Part shown: positions 21,247 through 32,349 of the stretch, piece after piece
How positions within the stretch are numbered: the stretch's first letter is position 1
Layout of the letters: the number at the start of each line of letters is the position of its first letter
NCBI GenBank assembly: GCA_030512335.1
Contig: JAULSU010000005.1
Coordinates: 1,178,001-1,242,000 of the forward strand
Direction of reading: 5' to 3'
Length of the DNA: 64,000 bases
Source of the DNA: Immersiella caudata
Taxonomy: Eukaryota > Ascomycota > Sordariomycetes > Sordariales > Lasiosphaeriaceae
Translations under genes and position numbers: made by a program
Notes under the pieces: model-generated
The model's input: only the letters and a program-made list of their open reading frames with translations
The model's database searches: none
Told to the model about the DNA's origin: nothing

Positions 21247-21678
21247 ATGGGCGTCATAATAAATAGGCACAACGTCCTCTCCGCACTCCCAACCAACACA
21301 ACCATCTCCGCAGCGACCTTCACACCCTCACCCTCACACACAGCCACATCCTCTACGTCAACCCCCGTCGACAGCGCAACGGCAAACTCCCTCTGGGCAG
21401 ACGAATACAAATCCGGCACAGCTGGGAAACTCGCAGGGGGGATCGATGCCGTGCTGGGTATAGTGCTGGTGGTGTTTTTGGCGGTGGTTATTTACCAGTG
21501 GAGAATGAGGTCTGGGAAGAGGGTAGAGGAGAAGGAGGCAGGGTTGGCGTCGTCGAAGAGGGAGACGGCGGAGGGGTCGCTGGCAGGGAGTGATGCTGTT
21601 ATGGAGGATGGGAGTGAAGTTTTGAGGGATAAGGGGGAAGGGAAGGAAGAGAAGGGGGTTGTTATTGCTGGGAAGTGA
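21247..21678 (+). CDS. Small single-pass membrane protein, Ser/Thr-rich ectodomain
   Basis: 143 residues, one exon. The first 60 residues are rich in Ser, Thr and Pro (TPSPSHTATSSTSTPVD), as in O-mannosylated fungal surface segments. One transmembrane helix follows at about residues 64-85 (GGIDAVLGIVLVVFLAVVIY), then a charged tail rich in Glu, Lys and Gly. This layout recalls small stress-sensor-like or WSC-related single-pass proteins, but no cysteine-rich sensor domain is present. An upstream exon carrying a signal peptide may be missing from my model, because the protein begins without one. No family assignment. Confidence 0.5.
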   Translation: MGVIINRHNVLSALPTNTTISAATFTPSPSHTATSSTSTPVDSATANSLWADEYKSGTAGKLAGGIDAVLGIVLVVFLAVVIYQWRMRSGKRVEEKEAGLASSKRETAEGSLAGSDAVMEDGSEVLRDKGEGKEEKGVVIAGK

Positions 21679-24600
21679 GGGAGCGAGGGGGTACGAGGGT
21701 TTGGAGTTGGAGTTGGGTTTTGGGTGAGGGTATGTTTGGTGGTTGTTAGACCGAAATCGCTAACTCTTGGATGTGGATCAATCGAGGGCATTTTCGGGCG
21801 GTTTTCGCATTATTCATCGACAGATCGGGAACCCAGGGGATACATCTGCGCACCCTGCAATCTCGATGAGAGATTGACTTGGCCAGCTCATATTGCGTCC
21901 AAAGGAAGAGTTGCACATTTGGGCGTCTGCTACTGACGTGGGCACTGCCTACGCTGATTCCATCCTTGCTTTTCACGTCTCCACTGCCTTACTCTCTAGC
22001 TCAAAGTGGCTTCCCGTGGCGATGCTCGCTTGGGCGTTTGCTGTGCGTATTCGTCGCTCGCTTGACCTACCACACGTGGGAGATTACTCTTTCCGATGAG
22101 CGCTGAATTACAGGGCTTTTTAGTGGGACTTCCAGCGGCTTTGGAAGTGATTAGCACCGGAAAGAGGAATCTCCCACCACTTGCCTAACAAGAAAAACCG
22201 TTGTTATGCCAAGGACTAAGCCATCGCCACTAATCGTCGATGCCGGCTCGCGTTACGCGTCTCTTTGACACTATCGCCAGCCCTGGAAGAGATACCAACA
22301 AAACGAAAAGGGGCAACTGGCATTCTGGGTGCCCCGCTGCGATTGGCCAGAATGAATGTGCACGGGCCACACTCAACACTCAGCCACAGCAGACCAGCGT
22401 CGCTGAAGTTTGAGCCCTGGAGCGTGGCGGCCTCCGTCACGACGGCTTCGACTGCACTGGCATTTGTCCTCAACAAAACACCAAGCGACGATGGAATCAT
22501 TGATGAGCCACACTGACGACTAATCATTCAGGTTCGCCAAGCGACATCTTTCTCAAATGCGGAGCACGGAGATGGAGAGCGGGGATACGGGGTTCTCGAC
22601 CTTCCCGTTCGCCGCTCCTCAGTGAGTCTGGAAGCATTGCCGAGGAATCGGCGATTTTCTGCCCTGACCAACCAAGTCGCCGCTCGTGGCTGTGCCGAGC
22701 CGCACACGCGTCCGCCCCTTGGAACTCCTCGCGGAACGCCTGTGGCTTGAGACTTTCCAAATCGCTGGAACCCTCGGATGGAACGCCAATTCGGATTCCT
22801 TCGCGGCAAAACCGACCCAAGCGAGCCAGCGCAGTCCGCGCAGTCCGTGTGTGCCACGGCTAAACCATCGGAGGAAGCCTCTGCCACTCGTTCACCTGCT
22901 GCGGCCTTTTGACATTTTATCGATTCCCGTCTCATGGGCCGGGCGAGCTGAGCAGAGGGGTCAAGAAAGGAGAAGTGCAGTATCTTGGCCAATCGGCATT
23001 GACCTAGGTGTGAGGTGTGGGTTGTTGGCCCCCTGTCGCGGGAGCCTCATCGCCCCCAACGACCTCTCTCAGGGGCGCATCTGCCTTTGCACGATGGAGA
23101 CGGTGTCCCGAACGGGCAACCCTTTCCCACAGCACTCGAACAGTGCAGTCAGGCTGCCCAAAGATCAAGCCCATCAGCGAAGACGCCACACCAATGCAGT
23201 GGAAATCCGGGGAAATTTAGGCTCCCCGCGCAGGGTTCAGCCAAGGGGCTCAATTCCCTCACTGCTAGTGGGCGAAAATACGACAGATCCAGTCATCTTT
23301 GCGGGGAGGCAACACCACCAAGCTTTGTCGACCTCGTGGACACACAACTCTAGGCAAAAGCCTCAAGCCTCCAGGCCCTCCACAAATCACCAAGATACGC
23401 CCCGATGCGGCTGACGTGAGGGGTTTCGGCGCGTCTCTCGCAGCCTTTAGCACCTTCCCGGCGCAAGCCGGGACCGGCCGCTAGAAGCACGTCAAACAGT
23501 GCTGAATGAACTGATGCTTCCATCGACGTGCCAATCCCAACGCCCGCCTCTGCCTTACTTTGACGGTGATGCCTCACCCGACCCAATGGTTCAACGCTGG
23601 CCTTCCTTCGTGCCGCTCCGCTTATCGGGCGAGCCGCTCCATCCCTCGGCAGCTCAATCCGCATCACCATCGCCCGGCCCCAGCAGTCGGCCGAATCGAA
23701 GTCTTGCCAACAAATCCATCGCCAACCTTCTCCAGTGGTCTGCACCGAGCGAGGCTGGCACTTGGTATCATGCAAAGGCTATTTCCCGACCCCTCACGCC
23801 GCCCAGCGTCATCCCGCTGCGCGCGACGCACGGCATCAAAACGTCAACAAGTCATGCAAGAGGTTGGCAAGGTTGGCCGGCCGGTTCAAAACATGACACG
23901 ACCCACGAAGCCGACCACCACAAAATAAAATCGAATCGCGGGGTAGGTACATGCATCAAATGGGGGCCCTTCGCTCGACCAACGTGGCCAAACATCAACA
24001 AACCCCTCTTTTTTTTTCGCCTCAAGTCGTAGATGCTCGCTAATCCAACCACCCGACATTTGCCATTGGGCACACATGGAGCGCTGGCATGGCAGCATAC
24101 CTTATCTCAGTTCATTCCGCCCAGCGGGATTTGCAGGACCCATCCATCCATTCCCAGGCGCGGTTGGGCTTCGTCAACGACAGTTAATCCCCACTGCTGT
24201 AAACTTGAGGCTGGAGAGGTCCGTCTTCGCGTACCAGTTAAATGGGCCGCCTTTTGACTTTGCCGGTTCATGCGTGTCACGCCCACCCAACCTAAACTCT
24301 GTCAAGCATTGAACGCCCACCGGCAATCCCGGCCGCTGCCGGCACCACGTAAACACCTCATCATTCCGCCTTTCCCATTTTGAACAAACTTGAAGATCTG
24401 GGGACACCACATTGCTAGACAAGGCAGGATTTTTGATAACGATGATTCGCGCCGCGGCTCGGAAGCACACGCAGGCTGCGATATTTCTTCGATTTCTCGA
24501 CCGATCATCTTGAAGATCGTCTTTCCTATTGGGATACCCTAGCTATAATGCCATGCTTCCATTGCTTTCATGCAAGTTTGCAGTAGATTCCGTCCCGTCT

Positions 24601-25135
24601 CCCAACCTGCCCATTTCCAGATGCATGTTGTTGTCATCATCACCAACCCAAGATGGTTGGTTTCCTTCCATTAGATAGCCTCCTAGCTTTCTCGTATAGA
24701 AATTAGGGAACAGCGATGGTAAGAATAATAGGTAGTAAAACCCTCAGATAATGAGAGAAAAACAAAAATGTTTGCCGCCGCGATTGCGAGCAAAAAACTT
24801 CAAGACACCCCCGTGGTATGTTAACCCGCGACGCCAGCCGACCCAAATTTCATGGCAAGTCCCCAAACTCGGCCGAGCGGGACACTGCCGACCAACCACT
24901 CCCTGATCCCAATCTACCCGCCGCCCGTTTGATGCAAATGCACGTAGAGAGATGAGAGAAAAAAAAAAAGAAACCCAGATAACACCTCGCTTTTTGTTGG
25001 TTCTGCGCCAGGTGGGAAGTGAATAAACGCCGTAAAACTCCAATGCGCGCACGATGCAGTCAATGCAGTGGTGCGCTAGATGCTGAAAAAAGAGAAAATA
25101 TTGCGAATTAACAGTCTTGTCGTCGACTCGTGATA
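21679..25135. other. Long intergenic region without recognised gene
   Basis: About 3.4 kb. Several open frames exist on both strands because the DNA is GC-rich, the longest at 22686-23414 (+), but none has a domain, a plausible intron structure or biased codon use. The right end probably contains the 3' UTR of the cyclin gene. Confidence 0.4.
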
Positions 25136-26347
25136 TTATCGGACAGCTACGCCGCCGTTGGTGTTGTTACCAAATACCCGGGTGAAAATGGTGCGCACGC
25201 GTTTTGATCGGCCGCTGTCCTCCAGATGGCTGAGCTCCTCGGCGCTGATCTCGTAGGGAAGCATCTTCTTCCCCGCGGGTACCTTGCGGTACCCCTGGTA
25301 GCAGGCGTCCTTTTCTGGGACGCAGGGGCGCTCCATGATGATCTCGACGGGGGATTCGTACAGCTCCTCGGGGTAGCTGTAGACGGCGGATGGGGGCTCG
25401 ACGTCGCTGAGCGGGGTAGTGGCTCGGCTGGCGATGGAGCCGGCGTAGGAAGAGTTGCTGGAGTAGAGGCCCGGTAGCGAGTCTTCGCGGAGCGAGTCGG
25501 AACCCGGGGTGGTGTGGCGCGAGCGTGAGCGGGATGTGCCCCGGGATGGCGGGGGGCTGACATAGGCGGCCGTGTTGGCCTTGGTGATGGCGATCCATGC
25601 CTCCTCCTCGCGCAGGCGTTGCGCCTGCTGCGCGTCGAAAAGCCTCTTGGCTTCGAGTGCCTGCATCCTCTCGACCTCGGCGATGCGCTGCTCCTCGGCG
25701 ATGCGCTGCTTCTCGGCCTGGCGGCGGATGCGGCGGCGGATGGGAGACAGGAAGTAGTCCAGCTCGCGGTAGAGATCCTCCTCGGTGATGCGGAGCTCCC
25801 AGTCCAGAAGGAAGAGGAGCTGCTTCTCCATCAGGTTAACCTCAGTCCGGCTGAACCCAAAGTTAAAAGCCGAACTGGAGATGACGCTATAGTTAGCCCA
25901 GTGCTTATTCTTCGGGCTGCTGTCGTTGAGGTACTTGGCAGCGAGAATAAGCGCAGCCAAGAAGATGCGGTGCGTGGTACACCTGAGGCCCTTGGCCATG
26001 GGTTGCAGGCGGGACTTGAGGCGGTTGAGATAGACAAGCGTCGACATGAGCGTGGGCACCTGCACGTTGGAGGAGACGACGAGCTGGGTGATGAACTCCT
26101 CGAGTGATGGGAGACCGCCATCATCGGAGCGGACCGCCCTGACTGGTGGTGACCTGGGGGGCGACGGGAGTCTTGATCGGGTGGCTTCGAGTGGCGGTGG
26201 GGGCATCATGGTCGGGTCGCACTGGATGACGTTGAAGGCGGCGTCGGCGAGATACCTGACCATCTCCTGGTCTACGGGGTTGTAGACAAACTGCTCGAGG
26301 GCCGCGGCATTGAGGTCGGCCGGGCTGAGACTTGGTAGGGACTCCAT
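25136..26347 (-). CDS. Pcl-type (PHO85-like) cyclin
   Basis: Regulatory subunit expected to bind a Pho85-type cyclin-dependent kinase and direct it to substrates in growth, polarity or phosphate control. One exon, 403 residues. The cyclin box spans about residues 88-205: TLMSTLVYLNRLKSRL is helix 1, HRIFLAALILAAKYLND carries the conserved Lys and Ala positions, and SRTEVNLMEKQLLFLLDWEL is the conserved helix 5 region of Pcl cyclins. A charged helical segment rich in Glu, Arg and Ala follows (205-255), then a Ser/Pro/Thr-rich tail likely to be phosphorylated and unstable. It resembles yeast Pcl1/Pcl2 rather than Clb or Cln cyclins. The ATG at 26347 is the first of the frame. A long upstream region suits a heavily regulated cyclin. 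Confidence 0.85.
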   Translation of the reverse strand: MESLPSLSPADLNAAALEQFVYNPVDQEMVRYLADAAFNVIQCDPTMMPPPPLEATRSRLPSPPRSPPVRAVRSDDGGLPSLEEFITQLVVSSNVQVPTLMSTLVYLNRLKSRLQPMAKGLRCTTHRIFLAALILAAKYLNDSSPKNKHWANYSVISSSAFNFGFSRTEVNLMEKQLLFLLDWELRITEEDLYRELDYFLSPIRRRIRRQAEKQRIAEEQRIAEVERMQALEAKRLFDAQQAQRLREEEAWIAITKANTAAYVSPPPSRGTSRSRSRHTTPGSDSLREDSLPGLYSSNSSYAGSIASRATTPLSDVEPPSAVYSYPEELYESPVEIIMERPCVPEKDACYQGYRKVPAGKKMLPYEISAEELSHLEDSGRSKRVRTIFTRVFGNNTNGGVAVR

Positions 26348-29300
26348 GGCGGATGTGTGGTGTGGATGTGGTGTGTGTAAGTCGACGTTGATGTGTCGAC
26401 TCGAAGTATAGGAGAGAGGGGAGGAGGAGTGGGGGTGACAAGAGGCTTATAAGTTATAAGCGACGGTGACGAAATGTCAAAAAGGGGAGTGCGGAGGGAG
26501 GTGGGATGAGTTGGGAATATAAGGCAGATCCCTAATGCACAGATGTGGTGTGCCGGTGAAGTACTTGGAGTACTTGGAAGAGAAAGGCTGAAAAGCGGCA
26601 GGTGCTGCAGGCTGGGCGCAGTGGTGGGGCGTGTTGTTCAGGCTCCGCGGACTGCGTGGGCTGTCTTTTTGGCTGCGTGTCTCAGTGGCTTTTTCGTCAG
26701 AGGGTGACGTGCCAAGTGCACGAGGCTGAGCAGGCGTTCCGGATGGTGGTCGACCACGACACACCAGGTGGACAGGGGTGCGGGAGGGAGGGGGAGGGGG
26801 CCCGCTCTGTCGGTCGCCGACCAGGGTCCGGTGCGGGTGGATGCGATCAGCGGGGTCCACGGGTTCCAGGCTTGGGCTGGTCTGGCTGGAATGCAGCGGG
26901 TCCCTTTGGCACTTGGCAGTGGCAGGAGGCAAGCCCAACGCTGGTCCAATCAGCGCGCAACAAGACTCGCTGGGCACTGAACGGTCACCTCCGGCAGGGG
27001 GGTCGAGGCGATTTCCTGATCGGGAAATTCCTTGGGAAAAGAGCCGAGGCGCTGGGCGATTGGCGATTGGCAACCGGCGACTGCGAAGGAAACAAGAAGA
27101 ACGAAATTAATTATTCCCTGGGCCCGTCGGTCGGATCGCGCGTCGAACTAATCGCTGGCGGAGGAACCGTAGCGAAAGATGAGTGAGGCAGTGAGCGAGT
27201 TGCTGAATGGGAGCAAACGGGCAGGCGCTGTCAATTTCAGGCCGGCCTGTGTGGCGATCTCGGGGGAGAGTGGATACGGGCGATTCCGAGGTTGACGCGG
27301 TCTCGGGCGGTGTGGTTCTGGAGCGAAGTGGCGGCGAGTAGCGGAGGGGTAGGCGAGAAGAACACGAAGTGAATCTGTCCTCTTGCAGCGGTGCTGGTGC
27401 GGTGCTCGTAGGCTCTAGCGATGACTCGTTGCGCAAGTGGACTGCTTCTGGTGGGGAACCAAAGGAGAATAAGAAGGAGCCGGCGATGGAGATCCGGGGT
27501 AGCGGGAGGTGTCGCGATGGTGCGTCGAAGTAGCTGGCGAGTCAGCGAAGCTCGTTTCCAAGAGCTTCTAAATCCGTGCGCAGCGGTCGATGCTCGAAAT
27601 CGATTCTTTTCGAAAAGTTGCTGCACCTTCTAAAGTCGTGTCGGTCAACGGTGCCGAGTAGAGTCGCCGAATTAGGAAGGCTGGGGCGCCGTCTTAGTGG
27701 GAGTTCCGAGCCAGCGGACGATCTATTAGGGAGTTCGAGGGAATGGGAAAAAAAAAACGGGCTGGTCGGCAGTACAAGACTGGCTTGTTGCTGCTTTGCT
27801 GCTGCGACTCGTTATTTTCGATCCGGGCTCGAGGGCTCCGGCGGGATTAATATGGCAGAAACGGCAGCGCAAACAATGCACGACCGTGGTATCGCTGGAG
27901 ACGAGCGAGCGGCGGGAAGGCAGGGGGCCCTGTCGCGCGCCAAAAGGGGGGTTTTGGCGGCCCGGTGTTGGTGCGGAGCGCTTTGAAGCGTGTTCGAGGA
28001 GTCGCCCAGTGCGACTTGTCAAAAGGGGTTGATTCGTGCTGGCGTCTGCTGTGGCAGCGGCAACTCTGAGGCGGAGCGGGGGTGCGAGCGAATGGTAAAA
28101 AAAAAAAGCGGCCGGGTGGGGTCGCTGTTTGCTGGGTGTCGTGTGGTCCAATCGACTGCCCGCCAATCAAAGATGGGAGATGCCTGTAGATATGCCTGGC
28201 CAAACAAACGTGGTCTTGAGCGGAGCAGCAGGTTATTAGTTGGGCTTCTCTGTGAGGCTCGAACAATTAATTCCCAAGCCGTATCGTCGGGTAGCACGTC
28301 GTACCAAAAGTTGCACAACAAGAGGCGGGCGGTAAGACGGCGTGATGGAGCGTGGGAGGGCAAGAGGCGAAGAGAGGAGTTTATCACAAGAGAGGTCTGT
28401 GATTTTGTGCGTCTGCCTGCGGGCTTGAGGACGAAACAGATGACGATGGATTGCGTCTCCCCATGCGAATTTGTAGGCTCCCGTCGTTGAGGCAGACGGC
28501 GACGAGGAGCTTCAAATTTCGGCACTGGTGAAGGGAGGCCAGAGGCTAGTGAAATGTACGCTCCAAGACTTACCAGGCGGTGTCAAAAAAAAGTGAATCT
28601 CTGCGAAGCTCGAAGCCGATAGCTCGCTGCTAGTATGGAAGGGATTCGTATTTTTCCCCTTTTTTTTTCTTCGAACGGAACCAGTCCTTGATCGCGGGGT
28701 GTAATGAGTGCGGTATGAGATAAACTGGAGCACGGAGCGTCGACCGAAGGGAGGGTGGTCGCCGAGTCAGGAAGCTCCGAGTGTTGTTCCAGACTGCTAT
28801 GATCGAATCGCAAAATGCCAGGACAGCACAGTCTACGGAAAGAGATGGATGGATGGAAATTTGCACCTTTATCACCATCACAGGGATTGCATTACGGACA
28901 GCACTTTTGGCTGCATCCCAACGTGGTCAACGTGCCTCATCCCTCATGCCCTCAAGCAAGCGAAGACAATTAGACATGATCCGTGGGACCGAGTCATTGG
29001 GGAGTATCTCGCGCAGGCCTGCGTCGCCTCCCCTGCCTTCCGCCCTGGGAAGGCTGGTGCCACCGAGATTTGAATGGCTCTCGGTTTGCATTTGTGTGCA
29101 TTGCCCCTTTGATGAATGGCTGGCAGCCCGCAGACGACTGGCAGGCGAGATCCCCGCCTGCCAGCGATCTCGTTGCCGGCCGCCGTCATTGGCGGGGGTT
29201 GAGCCCGACCTCAAAACTTGAAACAAGCGAGGGGGTTCGCGCCCTGGCCGAAAGCAGTTTGCGCTTGCGTCAACCCCAGAACAGGAAATCCATATGCGCG

Positions 29301-32100
29301 ATCTCAGGAGGGATGTAGCTGCGATCCCTGAGATTCGAAATCTTCAAGATATCGATTGGATTCGCGGCCTTCGTTCTCAGAAGGGTTTGCAGACCGCTAT
29401 CTTGCCTTTGAGTCACCCATGCACTCAAACAAACGCGCGGTGAGCGTCCGATGTGGGGTACCCTGGTCCCCTTGCCGGGCTGGGGATTTGGGCTCTGTTT
29501 TTCTGGGCTTGAAGGCCTGGATCCACTGTCCAACACAGCAAGTGCAACCTGGCCCAATGAAACCGAATTGCCAACCACCATGGCAGCACCCTTCAACGCC
29601 ATCACAACGGCGCACGGAGAGCCCAAGATCACAGGCCGGGCCTAAATGCCTCCAACGACTTTGCCTACGGCCAGGCACCGATCGCCGCCAGACGACAATA
29701 ACAGACGCGATGTGTTGGCCGCGATGACCTGACCGTCCCGTGACCGCCTCGTCTCCCTGACCTGACCGCTCGTGCACCACCTCGCTAGGCTTGCAGCAGT
29801 AGACTGCCAATATCCCCGCGACCGTTGTCATCCACTCCGTCGCAGTTGACAGCTTGGAGCTGCTGGCCGCTCCGCAAGACACGCCATGTGTGGCTTCAAT
29901 GTTTCGCACCAGAGCATTGAACCTGCCAAATTGCTCGCACACGCCAGAGTCAGCTGCAACAATGCGCAGCCCGGCGATCGGCACCCAAGTCCATCAACCA
30001 CGAACGAGATCCAAAATGCGCTGCGCATCGGGCAATTATCAACCAAGCAAATGTGTGGTCTGACCGTGGTACCTTACCACACCATCACCAAAGCGATACC
30101 TTATCTTCCTGCCAGGACAGGACCGCGGAGCACGAAGCCCACCGCCTTCCTCTGCGACACATCAGATAGAGTGAGCCAACCAAGGCGCCCGATATTATCC
30201 AGATCCAATCAATCTCGCATATCACGAAGAGGCGAACGCAGGGGAAATGCCCCCCGCGGCATGCATCCTCGGGCAGCGATTCCCATCCTGTGGTCCCTGA
30301 CGCTGCTCTCGATCCCCTGGCCCAATTCCCAGGCCTAGGTTTTCCCTGTCCTTGTTGAAACTCTGGGGGGAAGGTGCCGGGTGCCCCACGGGCGAGCTGG
30401 CCCGGCTTGCCATGCACGAGGGTGAAACGAAACGAAATACTGCGAGGGATGACCGAGCCCGCGGCAGTCACAATCCCATCGACGAACAGGCCTTGGCCTT
30501 CATCGCGATTTCGCAGCTTGTGCCTGTGTGACCCCGCTACCTTGCTTCCAGGTTTGGAGGGGTTGGGCCAACCGTGTGACTGAGCCTGGGCGTGGCCACA
30601 TGAGCTCCACCACGCAGGCTTGCGTGGACGTCTTTAGCTGGAGCATTCTAGGTCACGCGCGAGCGAACCAGACTCGACAATCGTGACCTCCGCGACGGAG
30701 CTGACAAGATCACGTTCCCGGCCGATCTCAGAAAGGAGACAGGCCAGGTCGGCACGTTGGCTGTCATCATGTCGAAACATCGTTCCCCGTGGCTGGCGCT
30801 TGTCTCAGGATCGACCCGCCGGCCGAGAGAATCTTGGAGTGCAACGGGTTGCAAGGTTCACAACAACCTCGTACAGGAAATGCGCAGCTTCATAGCGGCG
30901 TTTATTGTAGACATCCCTGTCTTGCGGTGGCGCATTTCCCCCTGCAGCTCCTGGGCCCCCGCGGACGCAAGGACGCTGCAACCTCGACCCGAAGCTCTTG
31001 GCGGAGTTGACAACGAAGACAAACACTTCTTCAGTTTGACGTAGTCGCCTTGGAGATTAGAAAGGCCGAAGGCACAAGCCAACTCTGGAGTATTTACAGC
31101 TAAGTCAGGGGAAGGGAGCGTCACGCTTCTTCCCTCTCGTACACAAGAATCTATTGTGCGGCAGTTGAGATTTCGTTGCCGAGCGGGGAGCTTCAACGTC
31201 GTCCAAACTTTTGTGGGGGTCGAGATGTTTCAAGTGGCTGCACCTAACGTCTGCCATCACCTCAAAAGAAGCAATAACCACAGTCTTGCTACCTCGGTCG
31301 AATGAGGCAAAAACCAAGTCTGAAAAGAAAGCGTCGGTGCGCAGTCACATTCTTCTCCCGGGAAAAAGGCCGCAACGCCATCCGGCATGAATCGCCAATC
31401 TCGGGCCACCGCTGAGGTGTGGTGCTCTGACCAGCTCGTGATGTCGGCTGCAGCTCACTCCTTTTGCGCGCAGCTGAGCAAAATACCTACCGTAGCGGGG
31501 TGGAGCGCAACGAAGCCGTGTCGAAAATATTAAGGTGCAGTGCTTTACGGGAGGGGGGCAAGGGCCTATAAGCCACTATGGAGGCTTCTGATTGGCCGAG
31601 CCGGCTTCACATGGGGCTAAAATTGAAAATCTGGTGCACGCTGCACGCTGCAAGAATCGCAAAAATTGCAACAGGGGCCGCCCGATCGAAGCTACCTGTT
31701 TGACTGCGAATAGCTTTAAATCTAGTGAAAGAAAGAAAGAAAGAAAGAAACACCGCAAACGAGGAATTGAATCAGATGTCGTTTTTGAGTGAAAGTGGAT
31801 CACTTGCCCGCTCCGGCCACTAGCCTGCTAAATTGATCAATTCAAAAACTGGCCGCCTTTGGTTATCAGAAGGAACTGATATCCTAGCAAACTGGATTTT
31901 GGTGATTGCAATGGTGGAGTTTTTCCTCTATACTACTTCGGCTTCTTTTTTTTTACCAGAAAGCTTCCCCGTCCTCGTCCAAGTCTACACGTAATAGACC
32001 TGCCAGCTCGTACGACTTGCTCCGTGCGTAGTCTTGTGTTCCGTATCAGCTCGCGACCTCTGTTGGGATAAGCCAGCAAGCTTTCACGTGCTACCAGGTT
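26348..32100. other. Gene-poor region upstream of cyclin
   Basis: 5.75 kb in which I find no credible coding exon on either strand; open frames are short, motif-free and arise from base composition. It contains poly-A/T runs and a GAAA microsatellite near 31727-31750. The first 1-2 kb are likely promoter and long 5' UTR of the minus-strand cyclin gene. A non-coding RNA cannot be excluded. Confidence 0.35.
31727..31750 (+). repeat. GAAA microsatellite
   Basis: Tandem GAAA units, about five to six copies, in non-coding DNA. Confidence 0.7.
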
Positions 32101-32349
32101 CTAGTAGCACAGTCCCTCGTGGAAGCGGTGAGATGATTTCGGATGGTGCCGAGGTCGTGCGGTGGTAATGGTCATTGTGTAGCTGTCGTCTTCGAAAAGG
32201 TAGGCGCTGTCGTTGCCGTTGCTCCCCCCAGTGTGTTTTGCGTCACCGTTTGGAGTGTTGAGGCGAGCTAAGTTCTTTCGGGTGAGCCGGAGAGGTGGAG
32301 ATGTGATTGCATCGTCGTCGGCATCGGAAAAGACAGGTCGCGGGGGCAT
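32101..32349 (-). CDS. Possible small protein or terminal exon (82 aa)
   Basis: From an ATG at 32349 the frame encodes 82 residues to a TAG at 32103-32101. Codon choice is strongly pyrimidine-biased at third positions as in neighbouring genes, unlike the rest of this gene-poor region. Readable segments are PPRPVFSDADDDAITSPPL, RLTRKNLARLNTPNG and SAYLFEDDSYTMTITTARP. An AG acceptor (GGGATTAG) sits just upstream in phase, so it could be the last exon of a longer gene whose 5' exons I could not place. No family recognised. Confidence 0.4.
   Translation of the reverse strand: MPPRPVFSDADDDAITSPPLRLTRKNLARLNTPNGDAKHTGGSNGNDSAYLFEDDSYTMTITTARPRHHPKSSHRFHEGLCY

Noticed and set aside
22686..23414. 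242-codon plus-strand open frame in the 3.4-kb gap
   Set aside because: Arg/Pro/Ser-rich random-looking protein with no hydrophobic core and no similarity I recognise; expected by chance in GC-rich DNA.
29397..29984. Long open frames on both strands around 29.4-30.3 kb
   Set aside because: They overlap each other in several frames and lack codon bias, so base composition explains them.
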